Source: an uncultured Prevotellaceae bacterium (GTDB lineage: Bacteria > Bacteroidota > Bacteroidia > Bacteroidales > Bacteroidaceae). Taken from it: a DNA stretch of 60,563 nucleotides. The stretch lies in NCBI GenBank assembly GCA_946410305.1, contig CAMJZV010000019.1:1-60563 (forward strand), written 5' to 3'. Shown piece after piece: positions 48,130 to 56,315 of this stretch (positions are counted from its first letter, which is position 1; the number at the start of each line of letters is the position of its first letter). A model generated the notes under the pieces. That model made no database searches. It saw nothing but the letters and a program-made list of their open reading frames with translations, and was not told the origin of the DNA. A program made the translations under genes and the position numbers.

Positions 48130-50991
48130 ATGATGAGAGAAGCAAGATTGATACTTAGCGATGGCACGGTATTCTATGGCCACTCATTTGGCTATGAGGC
48201 CGAGACGGTCGGAGAGGTTGTGTTTAACACAGCCATGACAGGCTATCCTGAGAGTCTGACAGACCCCAGCTATGCGGGTCAGATACTGGTAACGACATTC
48301 CCATTGATTGGCAACTACGGTGTGCCCGATACAGGTTTAGGAAGCGATGGTCTTCCCCTGTTCATGGAGAGCGACCGCATCCATCCCAAGGCACTGGTAG
48401 TAGCCGACTATAGTGAACAATATAGCCATTGGAATGCTAAAGAGTCGTTGGCATCGTGGCTGAAGCGTGAAAAGATTCCTGCCATCACAGGCATTGACAC
48501 CCGTCGCCTCACCAAGGTGCTCCGTGAGCATGGTGTGATGATGGGGCGAATTGTCATAGAGGGCGCTGAGGCAAAACCTCAGGGAACAGAACAAGAGGAT
48601 TACGGCTCTGTCAACTGGGTGGAGAAGGTGAGCTGCAAGGACATCATCCGCTATAATGAAGGTGGAAACAAGAAGGTTGTTCTTGTCGACTGTGGCGTAA
48701 AGGCCAACATTATCCGCTGTCTCATCAGACGTGGTGTTGAGGTTGTCCGTGTGCCCTGGGACTACGATTTCAACGAGCTTGACTTTGACGGTCTGTTCCT
48801 GGCCAATGGTCCTGGCGACCCTGAGCAGTGTGGCAAGACGGTAGAACATATCCGTACGTTCCTCAATAATAAGGTGGTGCGCCCCTGCATGGGTATCTGC
48901 CTGGGCAACCAACTGCTGGCACGTGCCGCAGGTGCCAATACCTATAAGCTGAAGTATGGTCACCGTTCACATAACCAACCAGTGAGAAAGGTGGGTACGA
49001 ACCAGTGTTTCATTACCTCGCAGAACCACGGCTATGCTGTCGATGACAAGACACTGCCTGCCGATTGGGAACCACTCTTCGTGAATATGAATGACGGTTC
49101 CAATGAAGGAATCCGTCATAAGACCAATCCTTGGATGTCTGCACAGTTCCACCCGGAAGCTTGCAGTGGTCCGACGGATACGGAGTTTATGTTTGACGAA
49201 TTTGTAAAAATGCTCAATAGTGAGGAGCAAGGAGCAAGGGGCAAGGAGCAAGAGATTACTCCGAGCTCAGACAAACCTCTTGTCCCTTGCTCCATGCCCC
49301 TTGCCCCTATCAAAAAGGTGCTGCTTTTGGGCTCAGGAGCATTGAAGATTGGTCAGGCTGGTGAGTTTGACTACAGCGGTGCACAGGCACTGAAAGCGCT
49401 GAAAGAGGAAGGGGTGGAGAGTGTGCTCATCAACCCCAATATTGCCACTGTACAGACCAGTGAAGGTGTCGCTGACAAAGTCTATTTCCAGCCTGTCAGA
49501 GCAGAGTTCGTGGAACGTGTTATCGAGAAAGAACGTCCCGACGGCATCCTGCTCAGCTTTGGTGGCCAGACAGCCCTCAACTGTGGTGTAGAGCTGTACC
49601 AGAGTGGTGTGCTCGAGAAATACGGTGTGAAGGTATTGGGAACCCCTGTTCAGGCTATTATCGACACGGAAGACCGTGACCTCTTTGTGAAGAAGCTCGA
49701 CGAGATAGGTGTTAAGACCATCAAGAGCGAGGCTTGTTCTACTGTCGAGGAGGTACAGAAGGCAGCTGCCTCGCTGGGCTTCCCTGTCATTTTGCGTGCT
49801 GCCTATGCCCTGGGTGGTCTGGGTTCTGGCTTCTGCGATAATGAGGAACAGTTGCTGGCACAGGCTGAGGAGGCTTTCTCTTTCTCGCCACAGGTATTGG
49901 TAGAGAAGTCGCTGAAGGGATGGAAAGAGATAGAGTATGAGGTGGTGCGCGACCGTTTCGACAACTGTATCACCGTTTGTAACATGGAGAACTTCGACCC
50001 GTTGGGCATCCATACCGGTGAGTCAATCGTTGTAGCTCCCTCGCAGACGCTCTCCAATGCTGAATACCATAAGCTGCGTGCCCTCGCCATCAAAATCATT
50101 CGCCATATTGGCATCGTGGGTGAGTGTAACGTGCAGTATGCTCTCGACCCCAACAGTGAGGACTACCGCGTCATTGAGGTCAATGCCCGCCTCAGCCGTT
50201 CGTCGGCTTTGGCCAGCAAGGCCACGGGTTATCCCTTGGCATTTGTTGCTGCCAAGCTCGGTCTCGGCTATGGTCTCTTCGACCTGAAGAATAGCGTCAC
50301 CAAGACCACTTCCGCCTTCTTTGAACCTGCTCTCGACTATGCAGTAGTGAAGATTCCACGTTGGGACCTGACCAAGTTCCATGGTGTGAAGCGTGAGCTT
50401 GGTTCAGCGATGAAGAGTGTTGGTGAGGTGATGGCTATAGGACGTACCTTCGAAGAAGCCTTGCAGAAAGGTCTGCGTATGATAGGGCAGGGTATGCATG
50501 GCTTTGTAGAGAACCACGAGATCAAGATTCAGGATATTGCCAAGTCACTCCACGAACCTACCGACATGCGTATCTTTGTGGTGTCTAAGGCACTACAGAT
50601 AGGTTACACCGTCAACCAGATTTATGAGTTGACAAAGATTGACCGCTGGTTCCTTGAGAAGTTGAAGCATATCGTTGACATCGACCAGCAGCTGAAAGCG
50701 TATAGCCACCTTTCTGAGGTCTCGGAATATATGGAACCCAGCGAGTTCATGGAGTACCTGAGTAGTCCCGAAATCTATCAGTTGCTACGTGCCGCTAAGG
50801 TCTATGGCTTCTCTGACTTCCAGATAGGTCGTGCCATTGGTTTGGAGAACCGCATGAAAATGGAACAGGCTGGTCTTACTATCCGCAAATGGCGTAAGGA
50901 ACTTGGTATTGTGCCTACTGTGAACCAGATCGATACGTTGGCTGCGGAATATCCGGCACAGACCAACTACCTCTACCTCTCTTATCTATAA
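48130..50991 (+). CDS. carA/carB': Fused carbamoyl-phosphate synthetase: CarA plus only the N-terminal half of CarB
   Basis: Residues 1 to about 363 are a complete CarA glutaminase subunit (Cys257 in MGICLGNQLL, His341 in AQFHPEAC). Residues about 364-394 are an in-frame inverted repeat (reading EEQGARGKEQE ... LVPCSMPLAP). From about 395 it is CarB of the eukaryote-like type: KKVLLLGSGALKIGQAGEFD, then the first ATP-grasp domain with VEKSLKGWKEIEYEVVRD and EVNARLSRSSALASKATGYP, and the oligomerisation domain. It stops at IDTLAAEYPAQTNYLYLSYL. A normal CarB continues there for about 500 residues: the carbamate-phosphorylating ATP-grasp and the MGS-like regulatory domain. Neither is in the window. 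The protein can be expected to make carboxyphosphate and carbamate but not carbamoyl phosphate alone, unless it works as a homodimer or with a separate C-terminal half. Confidence 0.9.
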   Translation: MMREARLILSDGTVFYGHSFGYEAETVGEVVFNTAMTGYPESLTDPSYAGQILVTTFPLIGNYGVPDTGLGSDGLPLFMESDRIHPKALVVADYSEQYSHWNAKESLASWLKREKIPAITGIDTRRLTKVLREHGVMMGRIVIEGAEAKPQGTEQEDYGSVNWVEKVSCKDIIRYNEGGNKKVVLVDCGVKANIIRCLIRRGVEVVRVPWDYDFNELDFDGLFLANGPGDPEQCGKTVEHIRTFLNNKVVRPCMGICLGNQLLARAAGANTYKLKYGHRSHNQPVRKVGTNQCFITSQNHGYAVDDKTLPADWEPLFVNMNDGSNEGIRHKTNPWMSAQFHPEACSGPTDTEFMFDEFVKMLNSEEQGARGKEQEITPSSDKPLVPCSMPLAPIKKVLLLGSGALKIGQAGEFDYSGAQALKALKEEGVESVLINPNIATVQTSEGVADKVYFQPVRAEFVERVIEKERPDGILLSFGGQTALNCGVELYQSGVLEKYGVKVLGTPVQAIIDTEDRDLFVKKLDEIGVKTIKSEACSTVEEVQKAAASLGFPVILRAAYALGGLGSGFCDNEEQLLAQAEEAFSFSPQVLVEKSLKGWKEIEYEVVRDRFDNCITVCNMENFDPLGIHTGESIVVAPSQTLSNAEYHKLRALAIKIIRHIGIVGECNVQYALDPNSEDYRVIEVNARLSRSSALASKATGYPLAFVAAKLGLGYGLFDLKNSVTKTTSAFFEPALDYAVVKIPRWDLTKFHGVKRELGSAMKSVGEVMAIGRTFEEALQKGLRMIGQGMHGFVENHEIKIQDIAKSLHEPTDMRIFVVSKALQIGYTVNQIYELTKIDRWFLEKLKHIVDIDQQLKAYSHLSEVSEYMEPSEFMEYLSSPEIYQLLRAAKVYGFSDFQIGRAIGLENRMKMEQAGLTIRKWRKELGIVPTVNQIDTLAAEYPAQTNYLYLSYL
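49223..49308. repeat. In-frame GCAAGGGGC-type inverted pair joining carA to carB'
   Basis: GGAGCAAGGGGCAAGGAGCA-type units (49223-49257) are inverted at about 49276-49308 (CTTGTCCCTTGCTCC...CCCCTTGCCCC). The pair forms the linker of the fusion protein. The same repeat recurs at 52715-52747 and 53710-53733. Confidence 0.8.
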
Positions 50992-51000
50992 GAGGAATTG

Positions 51001-51036
51001 CGAAATAACGTAATGACGTAATAACGAAATAGCGAA
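51001..51036. repeat. AATAACG-type repeat at the cut end of carB'
   Basis: CGAAATAACGTAATGACGTA and following ATAACGAAATAGCG form about five short tandem units in the gap where the second half of carB would be expected. It is a fourth repeat type at a gene junction. Confidence 0.6.
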
Positions 51037-51040
51037 AAAT

Positions 51041-52705
51041 ATGTGTGGAATCGTAGCGATATTAAATGTCAAGCAGCAGACACAGGCTCTGCGTGATAAA
51101 GCGTTGAAGATGAGTCAGAAGATCCGTCACCGCGGACCTGACTGGAGTGGTATCTACTGTGGTGGCTCTGCCATCCTTGCCCATGAGCGACTGAGCATCG
51201 TTGACCCTGAGAGTGGTGGTCAGCCCTTGTTCTCGCCAGACCGCAAACAGGTGTTGGCTGTCAATGGTGAGATTTATAACCACCAGGAGATTCGTCGCCG
51301 CTATGCCGGCCAGTATGAGTTTCAGACCGGTAGCGACTGCGAGGTAATCCTTGCTCTCTACCGTGAGAAAGGCATCAACTTCCTCGAAGACCTCAGCGGC
51401 ATCTTTGCCTTTGTGCTCTACGACGAAGAGAAGAACGAGTTCCTCATAGCCCGTGACCCCATTGGTGTCATACCTCTCTATATTGGTTATGATGCTGATG
51501 GTACCGTCTATGTGGCCAGTGAACTCAAGGCCCTCGAAGGACAGTGTGAGCGCTACGAGCCTTTCCTGCCTGGCCACTACTATTGGAGTGTAGACCCAGG
51601 ACAGAAGTGGTACTATCGCCGTGATTGGATGCAGTACGATGCCGTCAAGGATAACCCCGCATCTGTGGAAGCCATCCACGATGCTTTGACAGATGCCGTC
51701 AAGCGACAGCTCATGTCCGACGTGCCCTATGGTGTCCTGCTTAGTGGTGGTCTTGACAGTAGCGTCATCTCAGCCATTGCTGAGAAGTTCAGCGAGCACC
51801 GCATTGAAGACGACAGCAAGACCAAGGCCTACTGGCCCCGCTTGCACTCGTTTGCTGTAGGACTGAAGGGCGCTCCCGACCTTGCTAAGGCCAAGTTGGT
51901 GGCTGACCATATCGGTACCGTACACCACGAAATCAACTATACCATCCAGGAAGGTCTTGACGCCATCCGCGACGTGATCTACTTCATCGAGACCTACGAT
52001 GTCACCACCGTGCGTGCCTCTACGCCGATGTATCTGTTGGCGCGTGTCATCAAGTCGATGGGTATTAAGATGGTGCTCTCTGGCGAGGGTGCCGACGAGA
52101 TTTTCGGTGGCTACCTCTATTTCCATAAGGCTCCTACAGCGAAGGATTTCCACGAGGAGACTGTTCGCAAGCTCGGCAAGCTCTACCTCTACGACTGTCT
52201 GCGTGCCAACAAGAGTCTGTCGGCATGGGGTGTAGAAGGACGTGTACCTTTCCTCGACAAGGAGTTCCTGGATGTCGCTATGCGCACCAACCCTGAAGCC
52301 AAGATGTGTCCAGGCACAACCATCGAAAAGAAGATTGTCCGTGAGGCTTTTGCCGACCTGCTGCCTGACGAGGTCGCCTGGCGCCAGAAGGAGCAGTTCA
52401 GTGATGGTGTGGGCTACAGCTGGATTGATACGCTGAAAGACATTACGTCGAAAGCCGTTACCGACGAACAGATGGCTCATGCTGCCGAACGCTTCCCCAT
52501 CAATCCTCCAAAGAACAAGGAAGAGTACTACTATCGCAGCATCTTTGCTGAGCACTTCCCCAGTGACAGTGCTGCCCGTAGCGTACCCAGCGAGGCCAGC
52601 GTAGCCTGTTCTACGGCTATCGCCTTGGAGTGGGATGCTGCCTTCAAGAACATGAATGACCCCAGCGGCCGTGCTGTGAAGGGTGTTCATGAGCAGGCGT
52701 ATTAA
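51041..52705 (+). CDS. asnB: Asparagine synthase B, glutamine-hydrolysing
   Basis: It makes asparagine from aspartate, glutamine and ATP. The 554 residues begin MCGIVAILN with the nucleophile Cys2 exposed after Met removal, a class II glutaminase (RHRGPDWSG, AHERLSIVDPESGGQPL, NGEIYNH), and a synthetase domain with the pyrophosphate loop LLSGGLDSSVIS and SGEGADEIFGGYLY. It ends at a hairpin made from the GCAAGG-type repeat. It is the last gene of the pyrG unit. Confidence 0.96.
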   Translation: MCGIVAILNVKQQTQALRDKALKMSQKIRHRGPDWSGIYCGGSAILAHERLSIVDPESGGQPLFSPDRKQVLAVNGEIYNHQEIRRRYAGQYEFQTGSDCEVILALYREKGINFLEDLSGIFAFVLYDEEKNEFLIARDPIGVIPLYIGYDADGTVYVASELKALEGQCERYEPFLPGHYYWSVDPGQKWYYRRDWMQYDAVKDNPASVEAIHDALTDAVKRQLMSDVPYGVLLSGGLDSSVISAIAEKFSEHRIEDDSKTKAYWPRLHSFAVGLKGAPDLAKAKLVADHIGTVHHEINYTIQEGLDAIRDVIYFIETYDVTTVRASTPMYLLARVIKSMGIKMVLSGEGADEIFGGYLYFHKAPTAKDFHEETVRKLGKLYLYDCLRANKSLSAWGVEGRVPFLDKEFLDVAMRTNPEAKMCPGTTIEKKIVREAFADLLPDEVAWRQKEQFSDGVGYSWIDTLKDITSKAVTDEQMAHAAERFPINPPKNKEEYYYRSIFAEHFPSDSAARSVPSEASVACSTAIALEWDAAFKNMNDPSGRAVKGVHEQAY

Positions 52706-52714
52706 TAGTAAGAA

Positions 52715-52762
52715 GGAGCGAGGAGCAAGGGGCAAGGAGCAAGAGATTCCTTGCTCCTTTTT
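52715..52762 (+). terminator. Terminator of the pyrG-asnB unit built from a GCAAGG repeat
   Basis: The repeat (52715-52747) supplies AAGGAGCAAG (52734-52743), which pairs perfectly with CTTGCTCCTT (52750-52759), followed by a T-run. The same repeat type forms the carA/carB' linker. Confidence 0.75.
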
Positions 52763-52814
52763 CAACTTTTAAAAAGAAAAGGACTTTTTTCTTTTTCATT
52801 TCTCTTGTTTTTAT

Positions 52815-52822
52815 TACCTTTG
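52815..52822 (+). promoter_or_regulatory. -7 box for murQ
   Basis: TACCTTTG followed by CA, 34 bases upstream of the murQ ATG. Confidence 0.6.
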
Positions 52823-52856
52823 CACCGCAAAATCTGTTATGAGGTGAAATAACTCT

Positions 52857-53708
52857 ATGGTCAGCAAGACATTACAACGTAAAATCACGGAACAGCCGTC
52901 ACGCTACAACCACTTGGAACGTATGTCGGTAGGCGAGCTGTTGCAGCATATCAACGATGAAGACCGTCTGGTTGCTGAGGCTGTCAACAAGACCCTTCCC
53001 CAGATAGAAGCTTTGGTAGAGGCCATTGAGCCAAGGATGAAGCGTGGTGGTCGTCTGTTTTATGTGGGTGCTGGTACCAGCGGTCGTCTGGGTGTCCTCG
53101 ATGCCAGTGAGCTGCCTCCTACCTTTGGCGTATCAGAAGAGTGGGTGGTGGGCATCATTGCCGGCGGTGACCAGGCTTTGCGCCATTCCATAGAGAAGGC
53201 TGAGGACGTTGCAGAATATGGCTGGCGCGACTTGGAGGCCTTTCATCCCAAGGCCGACGATGTCGTTATTGGTATTGCAGCCTCAGGAACCACGCCCTAT
53301 GTCATTGGCGCTATCGAACAGGCCAAAGAGCATGGACTGTTGACCGGTTGTATTACCAGCAATCCTGACACACCGCTGGCCGCTGTCGCCGACTATCCCA
53401 TTGAGACCATTGTGGGGCCTGAGTTTGTAACGGGCTCCAGTCGCATGAAGAGTGGTACTGCCCAGAAGATGGTGCTGAATATGATTTCTACGTCGCTGAT
53501 GATTCGTATGGGACGTGTGCGTGGCAACCGTATGGTCAAGATGCAATTGAAGAATGCCAAGCTCGTCGACCGTGGTACGCGTATGCTTCAGGAGTTTTTA
53601 GGTTTGGATTATGCTGAGGCCCAGCGCCGTCTGCTCGATGCCGGTAGTGTGGACCGTGCCCTGAGTGCAGAACATGTCATGGATATGATAGAAGATTCTG
53701 ATTGTTAG
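52857..53708 (+). CDS. murQ: N-acetylmuramic acid 6-phosphate etherase
   Basis: It cleaves the lactyl ether of N-acetylmuramic acid 6-phosphate to give N-acetylglucosamine 6-phosphate in cell-wall recycling. The 283 residues include the SIS domain with YVGAGTSGRLGVLDASELPP and the downstream GSSRMKSGTAQKMVLNMIST, both diagnostic. It is a single-gene unit. A GCAAGG-type repeat follows its stop directly. Confidence 0.95.
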   Translation: MVSKTLQRKITEQPSRYNHLERMSVGELLQHINDEDRLVAEAVNKTLPQIEALVEAIEPRMKRGGRLFYVGAGTSGRLGVLDASELPPTFGVSEEWVVGIIAGGDQALRHSIEKAEDVAEYGWRDLEAFHPKADDVVIGIAASGTTPYVIGAIEQAKEHGLLTGCITSNPDTPLAAVADYPIETIVGPEFVTGSSRMKSGTAQKMVLNMISTSLMIRMGRVRGNRMVKMQLKNAKLVDRGTRMLQEFLGLDYAEAQRRLLDAGSVDRALSAEHVMDMIEDSDC

Positions 53709-53709
53709 T

Positions 53710-53733
53710 AATCTCTTGCCCCTTGCTCCTTGC
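53710..53733. repeat. GCAAGG-type repeat after murQ
   Basis: AATCTCTTGCCCCTTGCTCC and on is the reverse-orientation unit of the repeat at 52715-52747 and 49223-49257. It begins directly after the murQ stop. Confidence 0.65.
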
Positions 53734-53734
53734 A

Positions 53735-53908
53735 TAAAAAAAGAAGAACACCCTCACGGATGCTCCCCCTCTCATATGTTTCATCATTTTCCTCGAAACA
53801 TAATTTACTACATAACCAAAACTACTAACCTAAAACAAAATATGAATGATCTTTCTTACCTAATCCTTGAAACAATCTTTACTTTTACCTTTAAGACTTC
53901 CTCTGAAG
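53735..53908 (-). ncRNA. Candidate small RNA of about 170 nt
   Basis: A minus-strand TACCTTTG box followed by CA (53915-53922) points into a stretch with no plausible reading frame. About 170 bases later, GAGCATCC-GTGA-GGGTGTTC (53746-53765) forms a hairpin followed by a long T-run. Promoter, no ORF and a terminator make an independent transcript likely. I could not match it to a known RNA family. Confidence 0.5.
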
Positions 53909-54047
53909 ACGATGCAAAGGTACAAATGTGTTCGCACACAGCAAAGTTTTCTTGTATTTTTTACACTAAAAAGTGCAACTTATTGATATAGGTCAATCAG
54001 AAAGAGCAAGAAACAGTTGAATTTGAGTAAAATACAGGTCTGTTGAC

Positions 54048-54923
54048 TTAGTATACTACATAGGGTTCGAGACGTCGAATAGCGCCTTCTGTGAAGTCTT
54101 TCGAGAAGCGTAAGTCTTGCAGGCTCTTAATGTTGCCATGCAGGCGGCGATAGTCGACGATAGCCTTCGCCTGATAGTAGTTGATATAGGGGTGGCGACG
54201 CAACTCTTGCAGCGAGAGTTTGTTGATATTCAGGCGCTGTGGGGTAGGGTGGCTGACGACGAAATACTTCTTCGCCGTTTGCGGGAAATCCTCAATCTCG
54301 TCCAGTTGGTCTACACTGACGTAGCCACCAATCCACTTGCCGTGGCGTACAATCTCTTTAGCGTAGTAGCTGCCAATGCCTGGAACCTTCATCAGTTCTG
54401 TGGTGTCGGCGGTGTTCAGCACGATGTATTCGCCATCTTTCAGCTTGGCAGGATAGCGCAACGTGTCGCGCTCCTCTTTAGAGAACAGCGTTGAGGCTGC
54501 CTGATAGTCGTCAGAGATACGGATGTAGGGCTCCAGACGCAGATAGTCCTTCTTGGTAAGCCCGTAGGTCTGTGCAAAGTCACGCTTGCTACGATAGATG
54601 CCGCCCCGTGCCCTATAACGGTAAATGTTGCGAATCATCCAGGCGGGCAGACCCAGTCGTAACAGTTGGGTGCTGTCTGCCGTGTTAGGGTCAAAATAGA
54701 ACTCTTCCGTGTGGCGCACGGGTACCTCGCCAACCATCATCGATGAGGAAGCATGCTTACGGTAGGTGCCACGATATTCGGTGCTGTCCTGTAGCGTACT
54801 GTCTTTTGTCAACTGTCCTACCAAAGATGTCTGTTGCTCCCCGTCCGTCAGCCACAGGCCTATCAAGGCAAGGGTGGCCACTGTGATAGCTGTCAGAGCG
54901 ATACGACGGTCGTTACGGTTCAT
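54048..54923 (-). CDS. Helix-hairpin-helix protein, ComEA-like, membrane-anchored
   Basis: The 291-residue protein has an N-terminal membrane anchor (IALTAITVATLALIGLWLT) and HhH repeats: FDPNTADSTQLLRLGLPAWM, LNTADTTELMKVPGIGSYYA and LNINKLSLQELRRHPYINYY, each with an I.N.A/G.. pattern typical of non-specific DNA binding. It is encoded in four-base overlap with the sodium symporter gene upstream. DNA uptake or envelope-proximal DNA binding is inferred from the fold only. Confidence 0.75.
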   Translation of the reverse strand: MNRNDRRIALTAITVATLALIGLWLTDGEQQTSLVGQLTKDSTLQDSTEYRGTYRKHASSSMMVGEVPVRHTEEFYFDPNTADSTQLLRLGLPAWMIRNIYRYRARGGIYRSKRDFAQTYGLTKKDYLRLEPYIRISDDYQAASTLFSKEERDTLRYPAKLKDGEYIVLNTADTTELMKVPGIGSYYAKEIVRHGKWIGGYVSVDQLDEIEDFPQTAKKYFVVSHPTPQRLNINKLSLQELRRHPYINYYQAKAIVDYRRLHGNIKSLQDLRFSKDFTEGAIRRLEPYVVY

Positions 54924-56272
54924 AGGATGCCTAGCTGATGAAGGAATACCAAGATGATACAGACAGGACAGACATAGCGTACAGCAAAGAGGTATACGCG
55001 ATAGAAGCTGTGGTTAAGTTGTCCGTAGTTGGTGAACTCGTCGTGTACCACCTGTCGGGGAATATACCAGCCAACAAACAGGCAGGCCAGCATGCCTCCC
55101 AAGGGTAGCATGAAGTTGGCTGTCAGCTGGTCGCAGAAGTCCATGAGCGACAATCCCATGACCTCTATATTAAGGGCGCCTACCGACCACGAGCACAGCA
55201 GACAGAGCACGCCAGCCAGCACAGTGACTACCCATGCAGCGTATTTTCGTGGCATCTGGAACTCTTCCGTGAAGAAGGCGGTGCCAATCTCATGCATCGA
55301 GATGGTAGATGTCAGGGCAGCGAACACCAAGAGGGCGTAGAACATGATGCTAACCACATAGCCTACTACGGGCATACTGCCAAAGGCCTGTTGGAAGACG
55401 TTAGGCAGTGTGATAAAGATCAGCGAGGGCCCTGAGTCGGCACCAATGCCTACCGATGCTGCTGCAGGGAAGATGAGCAGTCCTGAGAGGATGGCAACCA
55501 GCGTGTCGAGCAAGGCTATCTGGCCTGCTGAGTGCAGCAGATTGGTTGTTCTGGAGAAGTAGCTGGCGTAGGTACACAGGCAGGCTGTTCCCAGCGACAG
55601 CGAGAAGAAGGCTTGTCCGAGGGCTTCGAGCAGTACGTTGCTGTTGATTTTCGAGAAGTCTGGCTTCAGCAGGAACTTCACGCCCTCTATGGCGCCAGGC
55701 AGCGAGCACGACGCGATGACCAGTACGACGAGCAGAATCAGCAAGATGGGCATCAGCCATTTCGATGCCTTCTCTATGCCTTTGCGCACGCCACGTACCA
55801 CGATGAAGTGGGTCATCAGAACGAAGAGCAGACCACAGACAACGGGCTTCCATGCGTTGCTGGAGAATGCCACGAAGTATTGCTGCACATATTGGCTGTC
55901 ACCCTGCACCTGTCCAGCGACAGAGGCATAGAGATATTGCAAGCACCATCCGGCGACAACGGCATAGAACCCTAAGATAATAGTCGAGGTGATGATGCCC
56001 AGATAGCCAACTAAGCGCCAAGGACGGCCGTCCGACAGCTTGTCGTAGGCACGGGCAGCATTGGTCTGTGCGTGGCGACCAACGATGAACTCGCTGATCA
56101 TGCCAGGCACACCCAGCAGCATGATACATGCCACATACATCAATAGGAAAGCGGCACCACCGTTCTGTCCCGTCATATAGGGGAAGCGCCAGATGTTGCC
56201 CAGTCCCACCGCACTGCCTGCCGTAGCCAGCACAATGCCTATCTTACTGCCGAAATTACCTCTCTGCTCCAT
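54920..56272 (-). CDS. Sodium-dependent neurotransmitter-type symporter (NSS family), copy 1
   Basis: The 450-residue inner-membrane protein starts RGNFGSKIGIVLATAGSAVG and LGNIWRFPYMTGQNGGAAFL, the family's Na+/substrate helix-1 block. About 11-12 helices follow. By family the substrate is an amino acid or related amine, co-transported with sodium. A close paralogue lies 42 bases upstream; the two are probably duplicates. Its end overlaps the HhH gene by four bases. Confidence 0.9.
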   Translation of the reverse strand: MEQRGNFGSKIGIVLATAGSAVGLGNIWRFPYMTGQNGGAAFLLMYVACIMLLGVPGMISEFIVGRHAQTNAARAYDKLSDGRPWRLVGYLGIITSTIILGFYAVVAGWCLQYLYASVAGQVQGDSQYVQQYFVAFSSNAWKPVVCGLLFVLMTHFIVVRGVRKGIEKASKWLMPILLILLVVLVIASCSLPGAIEGVKFLLKPDFSKINSNVLLEALGQAFFSLSLGTACLCTYASYFSRTTNLLHSAGQIALLDTLVAILSGLLIFPAAASVGIGADSGPSLIFITLPNVFQQAFGSMPVVGYVVSIMFYALLVFAALTSTISMHEIGTAFFTEEFQMPRKYAAWVVTVLAGVLCLLCSWSVGALNIEVMGLSLMDFCDQLTANFMLPLGGMLACLFVGWYIPRQVVHDEFTNYGQLNHSFYRVYLFAVRYVCPVCIILVFLHQLGIL

Positions 56273-56284
56273 CTATAACTCTGT

Positions 56285-56315
56285 ATTATGAATTATGCAT
56301 TAAGCATTATGAATT
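56285..56315. repeat. ATTATGAATT-type repeat between symporter genes
   Basis: ATTATGAATTATGCATTAAG and GCATTATGAATT form a short imperfect palindrome filling the gap between the two paralogues and touching the end of copy 2. It is a fifth junction-repeat type. Confidence 0.55.

Noticed and set aside
50988..51040. Frameshift hiding the rest of carB
   Set aside because: Only about 50 bp of repeat lie between the stop and asnB, and no frame encodes CarB residues there.
53716..53991. 91-codon plus-strand frame after murQ
   Set aside because: It begins inside the GCAAGG repeat, has odd composition and overlaps the promoter and body of the candidate small RNA on the other strand.
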